Shown in pieces: positions 29,300 to 39,702 of a DNA stretch of 64,000 nucleotides. This DNA comes from Clusia tigrina (lineage: Eukaryota; Arthropoda; Insecta; Diptera; Clusiidae): the NCBI GenBank assembly GCA_920105625.2, contig OV050032.1, positions 195,096,571 through 195,160,570 on the forward strand, given 5' to 3'. Both the position numbers and the translations under genes were made by a program. The notes under the pieces are model-generated. The model saw nothing but the letters and a program-made list of their open reading frames with translations, had not been told where the DNA came from and did not search any database. The stretch's first letter is position 1; each line of letters starts with the position of its first letter.

Positions 29300-29373
29300 T
29301 AAACGGATATCCATCTGGCACCGCCCAGGACCCTGCGGGTCAATGTGTCAGCCAGTTTAACCTAACCTAACCT
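29300..29373 (+). mobile_element. LINE 3'-end fragment at the satellite border
   Basis: The segment ends GTCAGCCAG followed by TTTAACCTAACCTAACC. This resembles the 3' end of the minus-strand LINE at 31782-33310, which ends with a GGCTGCCACG motif followed by AACCTAACC repeats. It is too short to classify further. It sits directly at the end of the satellite array. Confidence 0.5.
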
Positions 29374-29718
29374 CCCTGATACTCGCTAAATATTGTTTGT
29401 TGGACAGATTTGAGAGGTGAGTTCGTATACTTTTTTTAGTAAGCAAGTTCACGGTCGGTTCCGGGTCTAATTCTGCCCCGGACATTATCTTGAAGAGCTT
29501 ATTTCAAGTCGCAGGCCTTACTTTCATTCTCCACAACCCCTTGGAAGCATCTTAAATTATGTTGTAAGGCATAATAATAAGAATAATAGTAACATTTTGG
29601 GTAATCTAACTCGTACATAAAAATTTGATTTTTCCAGGTACAGCATCATCCTCCAGAGAACTGCTCTTGTTCACAACATTGCTAATGTTAACAAGTTGTC
29701 CCTCAATGAATAGTAACC
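29374..29718. other. Intergenic, possible splice acceptor only
   Basis: AT-rich DNA without a recognised gene. A pyrimidine-rich tract ending in TTTTTCCAG (AG at 29636-29637) could be a 3' splice site for an exon carrying the small open frame that follows. Confidence 0.4.
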
Positions 29719-29925
29719 ATGTCACCAGGAACTTTGCCTCTTTACATGTACAAGAAAGTGGCGCTGCCGAATATGAACTACTTAATGGATAACAACATAA
29801 ACTACATGCAACAATTATGGAGGAAGCCCGACGCAGCCATGAAACACAAATTAAAAGAGTACTTCAATAAAAGCACTTTTTCCCATCTCCCTTTAACGCG
29901 GATTAAATTAAATCCGTCGTTGTGA
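29719..29925 (+). CDS. Possible 68-residue small protein, unrecognised
   Basis: An ATG-initiated frame in a reasonable start context (AACC before the ATG) runs 68 codons to TGA. An in-frame stop lies 15 to 13 bases upstream, so this ATG is the natural start. The predicted product is basic, begins MSPGTLPLYMYKK, contains no membrane span, and has an amphipathic middle and a Lys-rich segment around residues 40-52. Its composition is more protein-like than that of most short frames here. A candidate splice acceptor lies about 80 bases upstream, so it could be a last coding exon or a short mitochondrial-type protein. I do not recognise a family, and it may be non-coding. Confidence 0.22.
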   Translation: MSPGTLPLYMYKKVALPNMNYLMDNNINYMQQLWRKPDAAMKHKLKEYFNKSTFSHLPLTRIKLNPSL

Positions 29926-30759
29926 ATGCTTTTGAAACACGAAAGGCCATTAAGAGGGCAGCGGCAGGGGGAGGGTCAGGTGTAACTTAACAAGAAAGGA
30001 GTGCCTGTGAACCCGCCACCAGCTAATAGCCTAATTTAGTGCATTATGTTGCGAACGGTTGATACGCGGCTACATTGATTATCGCTACAACACTAAACGG
30101 ATGTGGATGGAAGGACATGGATGCACGGACACTTCGCTGTGGCAAAAGCTTTTTATTAATTTTCCATCATAGATTCTGACGCGAAATCACTGGCAAATTG
30201 AGTTTTGAGCTAAATGGAACCATTTTAAAGTGATTCCCGCGAGTATATTAACGCTGCAATATCGCTGCCGTGCATGGATCAATGTTGCAATAAAAAAAGA
30301 GCTCCATGGATTGTTGTGTACACTAAATAAATATACGTTCGAACAGTCGCCATGCCACACGGTGGGCGGCAGTGCCTTTTGATCAAAATACAATTTGATT
30401 TATATCTCTGGTCTACGTCACATGGCCAGGGACTGAGCACACACATCCATATGTGCAAATGGATATTTCACTTGTTTGGGCTTCCAGTAAATTTTGTGTT
30501 TTTTGTTTTGTCGTTGTGGAGCAACAAACAACAATTTGCTCCGATGCTTAAATCAATTAATTGCATTGATTCCTCAGCTGTTCGGAATTTTTATTAATTT
30601 GTATGCAACGGCACGTATTGGCATTTATAAATATCATCACGATGCTCACTCTACTTTTTAATCCCTTTTCCTATACTAAGAAATTTTTATTGTTAACATC
30701 TGCACACCGCCCACACCACCCTTAACAATAAATGAATAAAATGTACACTTTGCCCTGAC
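29926..30759. other. Intergenic, nothing recognised
   Basis: AT-rich sequence with scattered short frames on both strands (for example 30352-30597 plus and 30187-30393 minus). They overlap one another antisense and have no recognisable domain. Confidence 0.5.
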
Positions 30760-31025
30760 ATCGCCTCGCTCACGAAATGAAAAGGATCTTTTTCTCTAAA
30801 ATTGCGTATTTCGCCAAATGAAATGCATATTTTCTCCGAAATCGCCCTCTTCACGAAGTAAATAGTAAATTTTCGACTGAAGTCGCTTCCTTCACAAAAT
30901 CAATATATCCTGTGAATCTTTTCAGGACGTAAATAGAAAATTTATCTCTGTAATCGCCTCCTACACGAATTCAAGTTTTAATTGTTTGCCTGAAATCACC
31001 AACTTAGCGAAGTGCAATGTATTTA
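30760..31025 (+). repeat. Degenerate tandem repeat of about 41 bp
   Basis: About six diverged units, each opening with a TCGC-type motif, then CACGAA, then a T-rich CTCTAAA or CTGAA end. Examples start near 30760, 30801 and 30841. Units drift between 40 and 42 bp and one is expanded. The divergence indicates an old array. Confidence 0.6.
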
Positions 31026-31746
31026 CGTAGTTTTGGCAACTAAATATTTTGGCATCCGAGTTGTGAACTGGTCAAATACAAAATTTGCAGTTGTTTTTTA
31101 GTATTTGTTTATAAATCCAGAGCGATGAAAAACAAAATTAATTACCGAAACATGATCCCAAACATAAGTTGAAATAAAAAATAGCACTTTTCCTTTCAAA
31201 GAGTGAGTAGTCCTTGATCGCTACCAGGCCATTGCTAGCTTAGCGCAACTGTTAGGTTAGGGACGTGGTTTTAGTAAGTCAAAACCTCACACTCTTGGGT
31301 GTTGCGTACCCCCTCGTGTCCTTTTGAATATTTCCCCTCCCACGAAAAAAAGGTGTCTCATTAGCTTTGATAGTTTGTAAAGTTCTCGACTTCTCAAACT
31401 TTCGGGATGTTGGGAACACTCTGTCTTGAAGATGCCGAAATTATTCAGTGAAATGCTCTTAGAATATTCGATGAATGTTCTCTAAGTATAAATAGCTATC
31501 AGTGATGCTTCAATATCGAGATATAGAAGTTTTGAAGTGAAGCAAGAATTCAGTCGAGAGTGTAAGTTGTAACCCAACCCAACTATACCACGGACAAATT
31601 CAGTATTTAAAATTCAGGAACTTTGATATCTTATAAAGAAATCTGCACAACAATATTTATATTAAAACATATAACATAAAATTTATGTACATTATATTTA
31701 TAGAATTAAATTTCATATGTACAATTGACTAAGCAAATACATTTAT
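31026..31746. other. Intergenic, nothing recognised
   Basis: AT-rich. A GTTAGGTTAGGG patch near 31250 resembles the LINE 3'-tail motif in reverse orientation, but it has no attached coding fragment. Confidence 0.45.
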
Positions 31747-31760
31747 TAACAGGAAAATAA
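31747..31760 (+). repeat. Target-site duplication of outer LINE, left copy
   Basis: The 14-mer TAACAGGAAAATAA is identical to 34444-34457. It brackets the plus-strand LINE fragment together with its nested insertion. Confidence 0.85.
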
Positions 31761-31765
31761 GACAG

Positions 31766-31781
31766 AAGGGTCAAAGGTTAG
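31766..31781 (+). repeat. Target-site duplication of inner LINE, left copy
   Basis: The 16-mer AAGGGTCAAAGGTTAG is repeated exactly at 33311-33326. Its last bases merge with the tail motif of the inserted element, so the true duplication may be 2-6 bp shorter. Confidence 0.8.
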
Positions 31782-33310
31782 GTTAGGTTAGGTTAACGTG
31801 GCAGCCAGTTCAAGGACCAGCTCACTCAGACCACCATGGGTCCATTGTGATACCACCGCGCCACAACGCACCTCCTATTCACTCGTCGAACCATTTTGAA
31901 GCCCTAATAAAGCGCAAGATTTGTTTGATCTTCGCGCTAGACACCTCTGTAAGAGAGCTAAAAGCGTATTTGCCTAAAGAGCCCGCTCTGCTTCTGGCCA
32001 GAGCGGGGCAACTACAGAAGAGATGTTCCACAGTCTCCTCCTCCTCCTCATCCCCACAGCTTCTGCAGTATTCATGAGAGAATACTCCCAGCCTGAGAGC
32101 ATGTCTGCCGAAAAGCCAGTGACCAGTTATACATGCCACGACATATTCTCTCTCGGCAGGGCAAGCAAGTCTCTTCAGTGCCACCGAATTCATTGACAAG
32201 ATGGCCGCCTGGCTATCCGAGTAGATATATATAATATTTCTTGTTACGGCATGTCTATTTAAGTAGACGGCTACCTCCTTTATGGCTAGGTCCTCTGCTT
32301 GATAAACACTGCAGTGGTCGGGGAGACGGAAAGAAAGTTCCAGTCCCAATTCTTGTGAGAAAACTCCAAAACCGACTCTATCGTCAAGTTTGGATCCGTC
32401 GGTGTAGAAATTCAGTTCCCCCCTTCTCCATGGCTTGACTGTTTGCCACTCTCTTCTAAACGGAATATGTGTCTGGAAGTGCTCATCAAAGTTGAGATTA
32501 GAAATAGAGTGGTCAATGTGTTGGATTAAACTACGCCAGGTATGCACGATAGTCGAGTGGCCAGTCTGCTGAGCATTCCATAATGCCCTGCGTTTCAGCC
32601 TTACGCTCATGCGGCAACCACTTGTTTCCCTACCAGCTCTAATGTAGGTAGGTTGAGTATTACTTCTAAAGCTTTAGTAGGCGTGGTCCTTAAGGCACCA
32701 GAGATGCATAAAAAAGCCGTTCTTTGGACCTTGCTCAGAAGCTTCAAATAGCTTTGTTTCTGAGTGGCTGGCCACCATACCAGTATTCCATATACCAATA
32801 TGGGTCTGACCACCGAAATGTATAGCCAGTGCATAATTCGTGGGGATAGCCCCCACCTGATTCCGACCGCTTTTTTACATGTGTACAAAGCAATATTGGC
32901 CTTCCTGACTCTTTTTTCAATATTGGGTTTCTAGGTAAGTTTTCTATCTAGTACTAGTCCCAAATATCTAACTGTCTCCTTCATCGGAATTTCCACACCT
33001 TTGTATGTTAGCGGGGAGACCTCAGGAGATCTATTTTTCTTAGAAAAGAGAATTAATTCCATTTTCTCAGGGTTTAACCCTAATCCCCTTCTTCCCGTCC
33101 AACCAGTAAGCGTGGCCATGCTAGAGCGCAAAATATCAATAAGAGTGTTTGGATATTTCCCTCTGATCACAATTGCCAAGTCATCAGCGTAGGCGACGAC
33201 ATGGCAACCCTCTCTCTCTAAGGCTAGCAGTAATGAATTTAACGCCAAATTCCAGAGCAGGGGGGAGAGGACTCCTCCCTGAGGAGGGCCTCTGCAGACC
33301 TGTCTGCTTA
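31782..33310 (-). mobile_element. 5'-truncated LINE (inner), RT plus RNase H
   Basis: A 1.53-kb minus-strand element whose 3' end, at 31782, is AACCTAACCTAACC after a GGCTGCCACG motif. It is truncated within the reverse transcriptase, so only the second half of RT, RNase H and the C-terminal region remain. The flanking 16-bp duplication lies inside the outer LINE, so the order of events is outer first, inner second. The outer LINE points right and the inner points left, so their 3' ends face outward. Confidence 0.88.
31879..33306 (-). pseudogene. LINE ORF2 fragment: reverse transcriptase, RNase H, zinc-finger tail
   Basis: The reading frame is open from the 5' truncation through the RT motif PPQGGVLSPLLWN (near 33250-33285). 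It then passes the catalytic YADDLAI (near 33180-33195) and the PEKMELILF region, and meets an in-frame TAG near 32929 in a place where family members usually carry tryptophan. The frame continues through the thumb (VVRPILVYG...WW) to about 32607, where a frameshift passes reading to the 243-codon frame 32610-31879. That frame holds RNase H motifs YTDGSK, QAED and DSQAA, then a Cys/His motif (CRSCGDEEE...EHLFCSCPA). The product would be the polymerase of a LINE. With no endonuclease, one stop and one frameshift, it is dead. Confidence 0.88.
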
Positions 33311-33326
33311 AAGGGTCAAAGGTTAG
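33311..33326 (+). repeat. Target-site duplication of inner LINE, right copy
   Basis: Exact 16-bp match to 31766-31781. The outer LINE sequence resumes immediately to the right. Confidence 0.85.
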
Positions 33327-33327
33327 T

Positions 33328-34329
33328 TACGGCCGACTTAGAAACGGATACACACTACATGACTTCTACTCTAGACGTTACAGCTAGAATTCCAACTCTC
33401 TATCCTACCAGGGAAGACTGAGAGTCAGACTCTGTGACGCGTAATTCTGACATTACCATCTACACTGACGGCTCAAAGATGGAGAGTGGACCGAGGCGGG
33501 TGGGTGTCTTCTCAGAAGGCTTGCAGGCAAGACAGTCATATCGGCTGCCTGACGCATGCAGCGTCTTTCAGGCCGAAGTCTGTGCAACTGAGAAAGCGGC
33601 CAGGCTGATACAAAGTAGTACAATTCGACCCTCGCATATCACTATCTGTGTGGATAGTCAGGCGGCGCTCAAGGCAATAGAATCCAAGACAGTTATATCG
33701 AAGTTGGTAATGAAATCTCGTACCTCACTACTGAACATTGGACCCACAAGGTTTCACTTTGCTGGGTTCCCGGACATAGCAATATAGGAGGGAATGAATT
33801 AGCGGACGAGATGGCCAGAAGGGGCTCTGAAATGGACATTAACGAAGCAGATACCTCCTTACATATCCCGATATATGAACTGTCTAGGAGCATAGATGAA
33901 TTCACTATTGCGGTGACAAACAACTTATGGACTAATCGTGACGACTGTGAAGTGTCAAGGGCCTTATGGCCTGGGTTAAACAGGAAGAGAACGAAGGTTT
34001 TCTTAGGACTCAATAAACCTGCAGTAAGGGTGCTTACATGGGTCATTACCGGGCATTGTGCTATCGCACCAATGCTTCAAAGTTGGGCTATGCCGTCGAG
34101 CGGTCTATGTAGGAGTTGCCATGATGAAAAAGAGATAGAATCGATTCATCACATTTTATGTCAATGTCCAAGACTAAAGTTGAAACGATTTCAATGTTTG
34201 GGGTCGCACTTCTTCACAAGCTTGACAGAGATAACGAAGGTGGATTTATTGGATCTTCTCACTTTCATCTGGAAAACCAAATGGTTTAATAGGGATGGTA
34301 CTTCCAATGTTTACGGAAATCAAGGGTAA
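33328..34329 (+). pseudogene. LINE ORF2 3' fragment: RNase H and C-terminal zinc finger
   Basis: Reading starts before RNase H, meets an in-frame TGA near 33418, and continues through YTDGSKM (near 33460), FQAEVCATEKAA and DSQAALKAIES, the acidic catalytic positions of RNase H. Near 33740-33790 a frameshift moves reading to the 33811-34329 frame, where WVPGHSNIGGNELADE closes the RNase H fold. The tail carries a Cys/His pattern (LCRSCHDEKEIESIHHILCQCP) and a TKWFN end, shared in layout with the inner LINE. RT and endonuclease are absent because of 5' truncation. Confidence 0.87.
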
Positions 34330-34443
34330 GGACGAGTATGCCTGCTCCTGCCATTTTGAAGGCAGTCGCAATGGACATAGATGTCTCCGAGTGGAAGTTC
34401 GGATACTTCGTATCCGCACACGCCTTCCCAACCTCACCTAACC

Positions 34444-34457
34444 TAACAGGAAAATAA
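34444..34457 (+). repeat. Target-site duplication of outer LINE, right copy
   Basis: TAACAGGAAAATAA, identical to 31747-31760. The first bases overlap the CCTAAC tail of the element. Confidence 0.85.
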
Positions 34458-34689
34458 TTGGATACAGCAATAATTGTAAATACATATTTTCTTTGTTTTT
34501 TTGCATTATAAAAACTCAGGGGCATATTTTTCCATTTCATTTTTGTTCAACATAACGATGGGTAGAATATGTGGGGAGTTTACATGTGTAATGCATATGA
34601 GGTACTGCACTGAACCATTTCCATTCAAGTGAAATTTTACTTCATAATAAGCTCAGAATGGAGCAAAGTCAATAAATAGAAAGTTCTCG

Positions 34690-35200
34690 TTCAGCAGAAA
34701 AAGTTCACCGAAAGTTCTTCGATCTGATTCTATACTACCAAAAATATATCTTTTTCGACAAGGAGAAAACTTTTCGTAAATTTCTTCGATCTGACAACAC
34801 AAAATAAAATATTTATGTTCTTTTGTTGAATAGATGCTCATATATTTTTCACGAAAATGACCGAAATTACTACCAAAAATGCATATTTTCGACAAGGAGA
34901 ACAATTTACCTAAAGTTCTTCGATCTGACAACATAAAATAAAATATTTATGTTTTTTTTTTTAATATATGCTAATATATTTTTTATGAGGAGATAATATG
35001 CACTTAAAGTTCTTCGATCTGATTTTGTAGTACCAAAACAAATCTTTTTCGACAAGGAGAACAATTCACCCAAACTTCTACGATCTCATAACATAAAATA
35101 AAAAATTCATGTTCTTTTTTGAATGTATGCTCATATTTTTTGATGAAAAGGTGAAGCAATTTAACTAAAGTTCTTCGATTTTATAGTGTCAAAAATGAAT
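34690..35200 (+). repeat. Imperfect tandem repeat of 135-160 bp
   Basis: Motifs recur in order: TACCAAAA, then TTTTCGACAAGGAGA, then AAGTTCTTCGATCTGA, then CATAAAATAAAA. TACCAAAA starts near 34736, 34871 and 35031, and CGATCT-type motifs lie at about 34721, 34788, 34922, 35016, 35082 and 35178. About three and a half diverged copies. Non-coding. Confidence 0.65.
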
Positions 35201-36237
35201 ATACTTCTTATTTAAATATGTTTACAGATATATTTCTACTTTTGCGAACGAACATTTGAAAACTTATGCGAACTTTAGATCTTATATGTATATATATCAT
35301 ATACTTACGTATCAGTAACTATTTAACGGATGATATCAATTTTCTAAATTTCTATAAAATGTAAATATAAGTCAAACATGTTCTTAAACATTTATTTTTT
35401 TCATTTTTGAATTATTAAAAACATAACTCGTATGGTTTCTGTGATATAAAGGCTTCCAAATGAAATATATTGAAAACTTAATTTATTGCATAGTTTCAGG
35501 AGTCGCAAAAACAGGTCGAAAACAGGAGTCGTTAAAAGAGGTCTTATTCGTTTGTTCCAGAGATTTGTCCCGAACATTTAAGTCAAGATACTGAGTAATT
35601 TTTCTAAATTTTAGACTTCTTGGGACCACTCCATCTACTATTCTTCTGCTTTCTTAACAAACCAGTTCTTAATGAACAAGTGCTGTTTTCATAGAAAATT
35701 GCGCCACTTGTATGACTTCATGAGAATAAGTAGTGTAATTGCTTAATAAATAGTACTCATATTAGTGGCATAAATGTGGATTCAACGTTAAAGAACAAAG
35801 GAAAAAAAAGTCTCATTAATCTCAATTAAAAAGTCAAATTGAATTCCGTGGGAAAACCTTCCTAAGGTATTTGACAAGCCTGCAAACTTTTTCTTCACAA
35901 AATGTTTAACACTAATTAAACACCAACACAGAAGAGTTGTGTGGGAGGGTAACGCCAACTTAATGAAAGGACTGTAAAATTTATGCTCTGTAATTATCTG
36001 CGACACATCAAAGTCCCTGGGCCAACTTACATATTTGTATTTGTAGTGTTATATTTTTAGCAGCTCACCTTTTGAGAACGAACTTAGATTTGATAATTCA
36101 CACTTGAAATTGTTAATAATATTAAAAAATAGTTAATTGTTAATAAGATAAGAGTTAATGTTAAATAATATAGAATTTAATGTTTTAAAAGATTGTGCTA
36201 AAGTTGTTCACTTTCAATATTTTTTAATAAATAATTC
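35201..36237. other. AT-rich intergenic, nothing recognised
   Basis: Strongly AT-rich, with only short frames (the longest is 72 codons, minus strand, 35788-36006) and no domain. No repeat beyond simple A/T tracts was seen. Confidence 0.5.
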
Positions 36238-36387
36238 ATGCAATATTTCACTGTGATAAGAACAGTCCGACTGAACGAACAAATCACGGCGAAACACGTC
36301 CGGAGTGTTTATTTATCTACAATCGAATGCAAGGCTATGCAGGCACCGGGAAGTACAGGAGCACAGTTGGCGGCAGTGCATGAAGGA

Positions 36388-36540
36388 TTGCAAAGGCATA
36401 AATACACACGCAGCCACTCACACACAGCAACCCACTCACAGGCACACAAACACAGAGACAAACACGAACATATCGACAGATATACACAGAAACACACATC
36501 CCCCACATACACAACACATGCAAAAAATACACCAATATAT
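36388..36540 (+). repeat. CA-rich low-complexity tract
   Basis: Imperfect ACAC-rich DNA interrupted by AGC, TCA and GAA. It creates a His/Thr-rich open frame (36238-36543) that looks like a composition artefact. Such tracts are common in introns and 5' leaders of fly neural genes, but no gene can be tied to it here. Confidence 0.6.
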
Positions 36541-36698
36541 TAAAATATTTTAATATGGTGAAAATATCAACAATAAGCCAGGTTGGCAATTATTAGGTAA
36601 AAAAATGTCGTGAAATACAGAGCAACAATATTAATAAAAACAGGAAAAAATTAAGAGAACAACAACAAACGTTGATACTCTGATGTACACCTTATCCG

Positions 36699-36726
36699 TG
36701 CGTGTGTGTGTGTGTGTGTGTGTGTG
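36699..36726 (+). repeat. (GT)n microsatellite
   Basis: About 14 uninterrupted GT dinucleotides following TATCC. Confidence 0.95.
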
Positions 36727-36739
36727 CATATGCAATGCA

Positions 36740-37280
36740 GATACACAGTGATATAGGAGGTATTATTGAAAGGCAAGCAAGGATGCACGGATAATTCACA
36801 TACGAGCAGAGTACGAACGAAAAGGACACGTCAGTGTGGCACACTTGGAGCGACGCATATAAAGTACAAAACGACAAAAACAAAGACCCAAAAACGACAT
36901 CAACAGCCAAACACAACGACAGCAACAACAAAAAAAGCTACAACTAAAAACAAAAAGGGACAGGGAGGAAATTAAAAAAGCTCAGCAATAACAGCGAAGG
37001 TAAAAGAATCAAGTAATATTCAAATAATTGCCCGTAATGTTGGATCTGTTGGATAGGTGTGTATGTAGTATGTATGCATGTGGGCGTGTAAATAGTTGCA
37101 TTCAAAGCGTACTCTTTTAGCTGTTCTCCTCCTTTTGTATACGTATTGCATTTTGCTGCTTAATTAGAGCTGTAAGAAGGATTAAAAAAGTGATAGCAAC
37201 TAAGAAATCCCTTTTGCTGGTGGCATACGCGCGCCATAGCATAAATAGTCGGATTGGCAGGTTGTCATACACAGCACTGA
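36740..37280. other. A-rich and ACAACA-rich intergenic stretch
   Basis: Contains a purine-rich AACAACAAAAAAA region around 36860-36975. It resembles untranslated leader or intron sequence of flies. No supported coding region. Confidence 0.4.
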
Positions 37281-37336
37281 ACGAACGAACGAATACACAC
37301 CCACACACACACCCTCGCACACACAGAGAGAGAGCA
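37281..37336 (+). repeat. Compound CGAA / CA / GA microsatellite
   Basis: CGAACGAACGAA, then an imperfect CACACACA tract, then GAGAGAGAG. Simple-sequence tract. Confidence 0.85.
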
Positions 37337-39217
37337 GTGCGCAGCTGTTGTTGTTGTGCAAGCGAGGATTGGTGTAGATGTAGTTGTATACAGCCACAGG
37401 TTATGCTTTTATGCTTATGTCTGGTACTGGCACTGGCACTCTATTCACATTACAGCTCTTCTCTGTGCCAGAGTAGAGTATCTTTGCGGTCTTATGCGTT
37501 CCCTTATTTGCTTATCAGAAACGTCACCAAAAATTTCACTTTCACATCGACGCTTCCTTTGCAGTTGTTTCTGATTTGTTTTTACTCATGTCTTTGGTTT
37601 ACTATGCACCCTACAATACCAGTGTTCAGATACCTTAATGGCTGGCTGAGCTGCTTTATGCGTTTCAGTCGTACGAAATACTGTGTGATGAGATTTGCTG
37701 TTATCACAGAACTGATACCAATGGTACCAAATAAAGCACTTACATATCTATTTGTGTAGTTAAAGTTGAATTTTAATAATAACTTACCGGTATAATGAAA
37801 AAAAACGATCAGGAATTAGCGGTAAATTTAACACAAAATGAGACCTACCAAAAAATTTAACAAGCCAAGCCTCAAAAATCGGAAGACCGTAAAACGAGTG
37901 CTATTTGTGGCAAAAAAAGTCATCAACAATAGAACTCCGAATGGCAATAAAATCAATAAACGAGTATTTATTTCTGAATAATTGCCACGCCTCCTTTTGA
38001 ACATTACAAACACTTTTCATAAATCCAATTTGCACAAGAAATTGTGTGTGAAGTACATAAAAATGAAATAGTGACCATTAATTCAGGGTCTGCTTTCATA
38101 TGAACTAAAAGCAAATTTTGTTTGAAACATTTCTCTTATTGATTGTGATTTCATTGAACATTGTTTCTTTGTTGCCATAAATTCGGTCTCCAGAGAAACT
38201 CTCTTACAGAGCTTTTGCTATGTCGTTCGAATTATTGCATTGAAAAATTTGCTTTGTCAATAATTCAAATAACCAACTGATCTGTACTGCCTCAATCGGA
38301 GTCTTGAAAATATCTTAAGAGGCTTGTTTGACCTCCAGCGAAAAATCGAGCACATTTTACGACACAATATAATACTACTTGGCATACACTGATCAGCATT
38401 AACGAAAAGGTCACTGATAGTTTAAACACTTCGTTATGTTGTTGATTACTACCTAGAACTAGAAGTTGTTGATATCTGTACCGGTCTTTTTTTTGCTTCA
38501 ATATCACCGATATCGATCTTTTTTGATTTTTCTTTGTATATCGCTCAAAATTATTCCTGCACTATACAGAAATTATAATAGAAATATTAAACCACCATTT
38601 ACTTGCTTTGCTTTCCATTAGATACTTTCATTATGGAATAATAAACGAATATAATGTTTGAATAGTTTGGTATAATAAAAAATTGTTTCGTTGCAAAGCA
38701 CTTTGGAATCCAAAAGAAGAACGATTTGATCTGGCGAAATGGTAAACTCCAAATGGTTATTCTACTGCCATCAGCGGTGATTTATTGGCACTAACTTCGA
38801 ATGCAGAACATGTTGAGCGCAATTAGCAGGATAAAAGCTGATGCTAGAGAGTGATTAACAGCATTTACCATACTGAAAAGTAGTGAGCATTACCGTAATT
38901 TCGAAACACTTAAGTATATACTATGTTTTTAATGTTAGGGATGGCACAGAACAATTTCGTGCTTCTCTTAATACCAACTTAGCGAGAGGCTTCTGTGTTC
39001 TTCCTGCATGTAAGCGACGTTCATTTATAGGGTTCACTATGCATTCATTCTAAGCGACTAGCAAATTAGATAAAAGATGTACCAAATAGGTGAAGGAGAA
39101 TCAGAACAATCTTTTGGGAATCTTTTATTTTGAGACTTTTTTGCCGCCCTAAAGTGGCCGAGTGACCAAGGAAATAGCGTCAATAACAGCAACACGCAAG
39201 ACAACACAGTCAAAACT
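37337..39217. other. Intergenic, nothing recognised
   Basis: AT-rich. A 189-codon frame begins upstream (37190-37759), but it crosses the microsatellite and shows a Cys/Leu-rich composition without a domain, so I do not call it. The remainder holds short frames only. Confidence 0.45.
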
Positions 39218-39571
39218 ACCACTGCCGGATGTAGGGTAGTCGGTATTTTTGCATTTAAAGCAAATGCATTTGACTGGGGGAGGAATGATGAAAGCAACAA
39301 CAAAGTAAACACATACAAATTGCCAAACAGTATCAAAAATACCACTGCCGGATGTAGGGTAGTCGGTATTTTTGCATTTAAAGCAAATGCATTTGACTGG
39401 GGCAGGAATGATGAAAGCAACAACAAAGTAAACACATACAAATTGCCAAACAGTATCAAAAATACCACTGCCGGATGTAGGGTAGTCGGTATTTTTGCAT
39501 TTAAAGCAAATGCATTTGACTGGGGGAGGAATGATGAAAGCAACAACAAAGTAAACACATACAAATTGCCC
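39218..39571 (+). repeat. 123-bp tandem repeat, 2.9 copies
   Basis: ACCACTGCCGG recurs at 39218, 39341 and 39464, a period of exactly 123 bp. Copies differ at only a few bases, and the third lacks the last 16 or so bases. Each unit contains TGCATTT-AAAGC-AAATGCA, a 7-bp stem with a 5-nt loop. Because 123 is a multiple of 3, frames on both strands stay open through all copies. This indicates recent amplification rather than coding. Confidence 0.95.
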
Positions 39572-39678
39572 TGACTTAAAAGCAACACTTACATATACTA
39601 TCTCTGGTAGTGGAACTAGTGAGAGAAATGCCCCACCAACGAGGAGAGAGTGAAAGAGCGCAGGATATCGAGAGAGCA

Positions 39679-39702
39679 AGAGAGAGAGAGAGAGAGAGAG
39701 AA
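39679..39702 (+). repeat. (GA)n microsatellite
   Basis: About 11 to 12 GA repeats within a broader GAGAGA-rich purine tract, 39640-39740. Confidence 0.9.

Larger units (their letters stand above)
31761..34443 (+). mobile_element. 5'-truncated LINE (outer), interrupted by a second LINE
   Basis: Without the nested element, this insertion is about 1.14 kb. It is a 5'-truncated LINE that keeps only the RNase H region and the C-terminal zinc-finger region, and it ends in a CCTCACCTAACCTAAC tail. The 14-bp target-site duplication at both ends shows that it arrived by retrotransposition. The minus-strand LINE inserted close to its truncated 5' end. The domain set fits RNase H-bearing LINE clades (I, R1 or LOA-like), which are known from flies; the exact clade is not resolved. 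Confidence 0.85.

Noticed and set aside
31777..31795. Insect telomere repeat (TTAGG)n
   Set aside because: Only a few GGTTA units are present, and they are the 3' tail of a LINE bracketed by target-site duplications.
36238..36543. 101-codon His/Thr-rich frame as a gene
   Set aside because: Its composition follows directly from the CA-rich low-complexity DNA, and an overlapping second frame is equally open.
37190..37759. 189-codon open frame as a gene
   Set aside because: It runs through CA/GA microsatellites, has an odd Cys/Leu-rich composition, no domain, and no splice or start support.
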